This document shows positions 59,847-64,000 of a stretch of DNA of 64,000 nucleotides, in pieces. The notes under the pieces were generated by a model. That model worked only from the letters and a program-made list of their open reading frames with translations, did no database searches and was not told the origin of the DNA. The stretch covers positions 97,756 to 161,755 of the forward strand of contig JAIXXF010000038.1 in assembly GCA_027490925.1 (NCBI GenBank). The letters are read 5' to 3'. This DNA is from Comamonadaceae bacterium. Lineage in GTDB: Bacteria > Pseudomonadota > Gammaproteobacteria > Burkholderiales > Burkholderiaceae_C. Position 1 is the first letter of the stretch, and each line of letters begins with the position of its first letter. Made by a program: the position numbers and the translations under genes.

Positions 59847-62800
59847 GTGGACCTGCCCAAACTGATCCCTGGCAAGCGCTACACGCTGCCCCGCCCGCCT
59901 GGCTCTGCCGACGCGCTGCTTCTGGCCCGCCTGGGCGAGCGCGAGCGCGCGTCCGGTCGCCGCACCCTGATCGTCACCGCCGACGCCAACGACGCCCAGC
60001 GCCTGCTGGACGAAATGGCCTTCTTCCAGCCCGGGTTGCGCCTCGCGCTGTTTCCCGACTGGGAGACCCTGCCCTACGACGCTTTTTCCCCCCACCAAGA
60101 CCTGATCAGCGAACGGCTGGCCACGCTGTGGCGCTTGTCCCAAGGCGAGGCCGACGTGGTGGTGGTGCCGGCCACCACCGCGCTGTACCGGGTGGCCCCG
60201 CCTGCCTTTCTGGCGGGCTACACCTTCCAGTTCAAGGTCAAGCAAAAGCTCGACGAGGCCAAGCTCAAGGCCCAACTGACCCTGGCGGGCTACAGCCACG
60301 TGACCCAGGTGGTGAGCCCTGGCGAGTACGCGGTGCGCGGCGGCTTGATTGACCTCTTCCCCATGGGCTCGCTGGTGCCTTACCGGGTGGATTTGTTCGA
60401 CGACGAGATCGACTCCATCCGCACCTTCGACCCCGACAGCCAGCGCAGCCTCTACCCGGTGCCCGAAGTGCGATTGCTGCCCGGCCGAGAGTTCCCGATG
60501 GACGAAGCGGCACGCGCCAAATTCCGCAGCCGCTGGCGCGAATTGCTCGACGGCGACCCGACGAAGAGCCGCATTTACAAAGACATTGGCAACGGTGTGG
60601 CCACTGCCGGCATCGAGTACTACCTGCCGCTGTTTTTTGACGACACCGCCACCGTGTTCGACTACCTGGGCGCCAGTGCCGACCAGGCCACCGTGGTGCT
60701 GCACGGCGAGTTGGAGCCTGCCTTCCAGCGCTTTTGGCAAGACACCAAAGACCGCCACCGGCTGGTGCATGGCGACCCCGAGCGCCCGGTGCTGCCACCC
60801 GAGGCGCTGTTCCTGGGCACCGAGCAGTTTTTTGCACTGGCCAACCGGCACGCGCAGCTGGCCATCCGCCCGGCGCTGAACGAACTCGTTGACGACGCGC
60901 AGTTCACCAAATTGGACGGCCTGGCCGTGGTGCGCGGTGCCGACGAGCCGCTGGCCCGGCTGCAAGACCACTTCCGCCACAGCGCCCACCGGGTGCTGGT
61001 GTTAGCGGAGAGCGAGGGGCGCCAAAGCAGCCTGCTGGACTTCTTGCGCGCCAGCGCCATCTCGCCACCCGCCTTTGAGTCTCTGGCTGAATTTGAAGCC
61101 AGCGGGGAAACGCTGGGCATCGCCGTGGCCCCGCTGACGGTCGGCTTCGGTTGGGTCGAACCCGGCATCGACTTCGTCACCGAGACCGAGTTGTTCGCCG
61201 CAGGGCCCACCACGCGGCGGCGTAAAAAGCAAGAACAAGTCAGCGACGTCGAGGCGCTGATCAAGGACCTGAGCGAGCTCAACGTCGGTGACCCGGTGGT
61301 GCACAGCGCCCACGGCATCGGCCGATACCGCGGTTTGGTGAACCTGGACCTGGGCGAGAAAAACGCCGACGGCTCCGCTGCAGTGCAAGAGTTTTTACAC
61401 CTGGAGTACGCCGACAAAGCCACGTTGTACGTGCCGGTGAGCCAGCTGCACCTGATCAGCCGCTACACCGGGGTGAGCGCGGACGAAGCACCGCTGCACC
61501 GGCTGGGCAGCGGCCAGTGGGAAAAGGCCAAACGCCGTGCCGCCGAACAGGTGCGCGACTCGGCCGCCGAACTGCTGAACATCTACGCGCGGCGCGCGGC
61601 GCGCGAGGGCCATGCCTTCCGCTACTCGCCCAAGGACTACGAGACCTTCGCCAACGACTTCGGCTTTGATGAAACCGCCGACCAGCGCGCCGCCATCCAC
61701 GCGGTGATCCAGGACATGATCAGCCCGCGCCCCATGGACCGGCTGGTCTGCGGTGACGTGGGTTTTGGCAAGACCGAGGTGGCGCTGCGCGCCTGCTTTG
61801 TGGCGGTGACCGGCGGCAAACAAGTGGCCTTTCTCGCGCCCACCACCCTGCTGGCCGAGCAGCACTACCAAACGCTGAAAGACCGCTTCGCCAAGTGGCC
61901 TGTGAAGGTGGCCGAGGTCAGCCGCTTCCGATCGGGCAAAGAAGTGAACGCCACGCTCAAAGGCCTGGCCAACGGCACAGTGGACATCGTGGTTGGCACC
62001 CACAAGCTGCTCAGCGAATCGACCCACTTCGCCAACCTCGGCCTGCTGGTGATCGACGAAGAGCACCGCTTCGGTGTGCGGCACAAAGAAGCCATGAAGT
62101 CGCTGCGCGCGGAAGTTGACGTGCTCACGCTGACCGCCACCCCCATCCCCCGCACGCTGGGCATGGCCCTGGAAGGGCTGCGCGATCTGAGCGTGATCGC
62201 CACCGCGCCGCAGCGCCGGCTAGCCATCAAGACCTTTGTGCGCAACGAGGGCAACGGCGTGGTGCGCGAGGCCGTGCTGCGTGAACTGAAACGCGGTGGT
62301 CAGGTGTACTTTCTGCACAACGAGGTGGAGACCATCGAGAACCGCCGCGCCAGGCTGGAAGAGATCTTGCCCGAGGCCCGCATCGCCGTGGCCCACGGCC
62401 AAATGCCCGAGCGCGAGCTGGAGCGGGTGATGCGCGAGTTCATCGCGCAAAAACACAACCTGCTGCTGTGCTCCACCATCATTGAGACCGGCATTGACGT
62501 GCCCACGGCCAACACCATCGTCATCAGTCGGGCCGACAAGTTCGGCCTGGCTCAACTGCACCAACTGCGCGGCCGGGTCGGCCGCAGCCACCACCAAGCC
62601 TACGCCTACCTGATGGTGCCGGACAAAGAGAGCCTGACCAAGCAGGCGCTGCAGCGACTGGACGCGATCCAGCAAATGGAAGAGCTGGGCTCGGGTTTTT
62701 ACTTGGCCATGCACGACCTCGAAATCCGTGGTGCCGGCGAGGTGCTGGGCGAGAACCAGAGCGGCAACATGCTGGAGGTGGGCTTTCAGCTCTACAACGA

Positions 62801-63326
62801 GATGCTGTCTGAGGCGGTGCGCTGCCTCAAAGACGGCAAAGAACCCGACCTTTTGGCACCCCTGTCGGTCACCACCGAGATCAACCTGCACGCCCCCGCC
62901 CTGCTGCCCAACGACTACTGTGGCGACGTGCACCTGCGCTTGAGCTTCTACAAAAAGCTGGCCACCGCCAAGAACCCGGAACAGATCGACGCGCTGCTGG
63001 AAGAGATCGTCGACCGCTTCGGCAAACTGCCGCCGCAGGCGCAGAGCCTGATCGATGTGCACCGGCTGCGGGTGCTGGCCAAGCCCTACGGCGTGGTGAA
63101 GGTCGACGCTGCCCCCGGCGTGACCCACATCACCTTCAAGCCCAACCCGCCGGTGGATGCGATGAAAATCATCCACCTGATTCAGAAGAACCGCCACATC
63201 AAGCTGGTGGGCAACGAAAAGCTGCGCATCGAGCGCGACTTGCCTGACCCGAAAGACCGGGCCCAGATGGTGCGCGATGTGCTTCGCAGCCTGGGCCAGC
63301 CGACCACCCACACCGCCACAGCATGA
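59847..63326 (+). CDS. mfd: Transcription-repair coupling factor Mfd
   Basis: The 1159-residue protein starts at the GTG at 59847 ([15 protein letters not shown]); the open frame extends upstream through ispD antisense and is not used. Mfd removes stalled RNA polymerase and recruits UvrA. It has the UvrB-homology N-terminus ([20 protein letters not shown]), an RNA-polymerase-interacting CarD-like part ([19 protein letters not shown]), and a SF2 helicase: Walker [12 protein letters not shown] at about residue 636, DEEH at about 737, [13 protein letters not shown] and the RG-rich [17 protein letters not shown] motif. Its stop overlaps the serB ATG (ATGA). Confidence 0.96.
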   Translation: MDLPKLIPGKRYTLPRPPGSADALLLARLGERERASGRRTLIVTADANDAQRLLDEMAFFQPGLRLALFPDWETLPYDAFSPHQDLISERLATLWRLSQGEADVVVVPATTALYRVAPPAFLAGYTFQFKVKQKLDEAKLKAQLTLAGYSHVTQVVSPGEYAVRGGLIDLFPMGSLVPYRVDLFDDEIDSIRTFDPDSQRSLYPVPEVRLLPGREFPMDEAARAKFRSRWRELLDGDPTKSRIYKDIGNGVATAGIEYYLPLFFDDTATVFDYLGASADQATVVLHGELEPAFQRFWQDTKDRHRLVHGDPERPVLPPEALFLGTEQFFALANRHAQLAIRPALNELVDDAQFTKLDGLAVVRGADEPLARLQDHFRHSAHRVLVLAESEGRQSSLLDFLRASAISPPAFESLAEFEASGETLGIAVAPLTVGFGWVEPGIDFVTETELFAAGPTTRRRKKQEQVSDVEALIKDLSELNVGDPVVHSAHGIGRYRGLVNLDLGEKNADGSAAVQEFLHLEYADKATLYVPVSQLHLISRYTGVSADEAPLHRLGSGQWEKAKRRAAEQVRDSAAELLNIYARRAAREGHAFRYSPKDYETFANDFGFDETADQRAAIHAVIQDMISPRPMDRLVCGDVGFGKTEVALRACFVAVTGGKQVAFLAPTTLLAEQHYQTLKDRFAKWPVKVAEVSRFRSGKEVNATLKGLANGTVDIVVGTHKLLSESTHFANLGLLVIDEEHRFGVRHKEAMKSLRAEVDVLTLTATPIPRTLGMALEGLRDLSVIATAPQRRLAIKTFVRNEGNGVVREAVLRELKRGGQVYFLHNEVETIENRRARLEEILPEARIAVAHGQMPERELERVMREFIAQKHNLLLCSTIIETGIDVPTANTIVISRADKFGLAQLHQLRGRVGRSHHQAYAYLMVPDKESLTKQALQRLDAIQQMEELGSGFYLAMHDLEIRGAGEVLGENQSGNMLEVGFQLYNEMLSEAVRCLKDGKEPDLLAPLSVTTEINLHAPALLPNDYCGDVHLRLSFYKKLATAKNPEQIDALLEEIVDRFGKLPPQAQSLIDVHRLRVLAKPYGVVKVDAAPGVTHITFKPNPPVDAMKIIHLIQKNRHIKLVGNEKLRIERDLPDPKDRAQMVRDVLRSLGQPTTHTATA

Positions 63327-64000
63327 CCCGCACCGAATTCGCCCCCGGCCTCACCACTCAGGGCTTCGCGCCGCCGCTCCGGCTCGGCGATTTCAAATTG
63401 ATCGCCTTCGACATGGACTCGACCTTGATCAACATCGAGTGCATCGACGAGATCGCCGACTTGGTCGGTAAAAAAACCGAGGTGGCCGCCATCACCGAAG
63501 CCACGATGCGTGGCGAGATCAAGGACTTCAAAGAAAGCCTGCGCCGCCGCGTGGCCCTGCTGAAAGGCGTGCCGGTGACGGCGCTGCAACGGGTTTACGA
63601 CGAGCGGCTGCGCCTGAACCCCGGTGCCGACACCCTGGTGTCCGCCTGCCGGGCCGCCGGCTTGAAGGTGTTGCTGGTCTCAGGCGGCTTCACGTTCTTC
63701 GCCAACCGGGTCAAAGACCGACTCGGCATCGACTACGCACGCTCCAACCTGCTGGCCGAGGCCGATGGGCACCTTACGGGCGAGGTGCTGACGCAAAGCT
63801 GGGGCGACATCTGCGACGGCGCCGAGAAACGCCGTACGCTGCTGGAGGTGGCCTCGCTGCTGGGCGTGGAGGCGCGCCATTGCATCGCCGTGGGCGATGG
63901 CGCCAACGACCTCCCAATGATGGGCGCGTGTGCCGACTCGGGTGGCCTGTCGGTGGCCTACCACGCCAAACCCAAAGTGCGAGAGCAGGCGATGGTGACC
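63323..64000 (+). CDS. serB: Phosphoserine phosphatase SerB, 5' part
   Basis: The ATG at 63323 overlaps the mfd stop and the gene runs out of the window after 226 codons, without a stop. SerB removes phosphate from phosphoserine in serine synthesis. The HAD motifs are visible: AFDMDSTLINIECIDEIAD with nucleophile Asp near residue 31, VLLVSGGFTFFA, and the C-terminal IAVGDGANDLPMMG; the substrate-specific acidic residues after DMDST are present. The last few codons are beyond the window edge; about ten may be missing. Confidence 0.94.
   Translation, partial: MTRTEFAPGLTTQGFAPPLRLGDFKLIAFDMDSTLINIECIDEIADLVGKKTEVAAITEATMRGEIKDFKESLRRRVALLKGVPVTALQRVYDERLRLNPGADTLVSACRAAGLKVLLVSGGFTFFANRVKDRLGIDYARSNLLAEADGHLTGEVLTQSWGDICDGAEKRRTLLEVASLLGVEARHCIAVGDGANDLPMMGACADSGGLSVAYHAKPKVREQAMVT

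Noticed and set aside
1..64000. Mobile elements, tRNA genes or CRISPR arrays
   Set aside because: No transposase or integrase frames, no cloverleaf-like sequence with GGTTCGAATC-type arm and no regularly spaced repeat array were found by eye.

Overview
The window is GC-rich (G or C dominates third codon positions) and densely packed with genes. It reads as chromosomal DNA of a betaproteobacterium of the order Burkholderiales, most likely family Comamonadaceae. The support is the set of protein types (DUF3297, DUF2145, DUF3455, oxidoreductase-like and DUF1439-like proteins beside core genes), TAGAAT/TATAAT-like promoters and a family of short AT-richer dispersed repeats. The genus cannot be told. 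No rRNA, tRNA, CRISPR array, transposase or prophage was seen.

Layout. 1-9.4 kb holds housekeeping genes: the end of a flavoprotein, rpsU, yqeY, pmbA, yjgA, mog, cysE, trmJ and suhB, then a GDSL-type lipoprotein and an OmpW-type porin. 9.4-20.8 kb holds mutS, the proteasome-like Anbu protease with an alpha/beta hydrolase, uppP, a secreted subtilase, DUF3455, a heptapeptide-repeat protein, an acyltransferase and glnS. 21-33 kb holds a catalase-like lipoprotein, DUF3297-ylqF, DUF1439, panE, exported proteins, SRPBCC with a small cysteine-rich protein, gshA, a Nudix protein, dusC and DUF1993. 33.1-45.3 kb is a minus-strand capsule locus read kpsM-kpsT-kpsE-kpsD-(1176-aa HAD/glycosyltransferase-like fusion)-(decayed gene)-kpsC-kpsS. 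46.1-50.4 kb is a five-gene plus-strand operon (ferredoxin, M14 peptidase, alpha/beta hydrolase, two cytochromes c) in which every junction is a 4-nt start/stop overlap. 50.6-56.3 kb holds a lipocalin, two response regulators, a YqjD/YqjE-like envelope cluster, a BON lipoprotein and a SIMPL protein. 56.4-64 kb holds an OmpR/EnvZ-type two-component pair, ispD-ispF, mfd and the start of serB.

How genes work together. The kps genes form an ABC-transporter-dependent capsule export system (KpsMT transporter, KpsE/KpsD trans-envelope channel, KpsC/KpsS lipid-linker Kdo transferases), but with almost no strain-specific sugar-assembly genes. MutS and Mfd serve DNA repair; IspD and IspF serve isoprenoid precursor synthesis; UppP recycles undecaprenyl phosphate.

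Most unusual items: (1) six copies of a ~60-nt repeat with fixed internal spacing, two of them embedded in the same reading frame inside mutS and trmJ and two overlapping gene 3' ends where they hold the stop codon; (2) a GDSL-type protein whose usual nucleophile position is Asp; (3) a catalase-like lipoprotein lacking the expected distal His; (4) an interrupted gene inside the capsule operon; (5) the tightly coupled ferredoxin/peptidase/hydrolase/cytochrome operon; (6) a 5'-terminal hairpin before mfd. All family names come from reading the translated sequence by eye; no database search was run.
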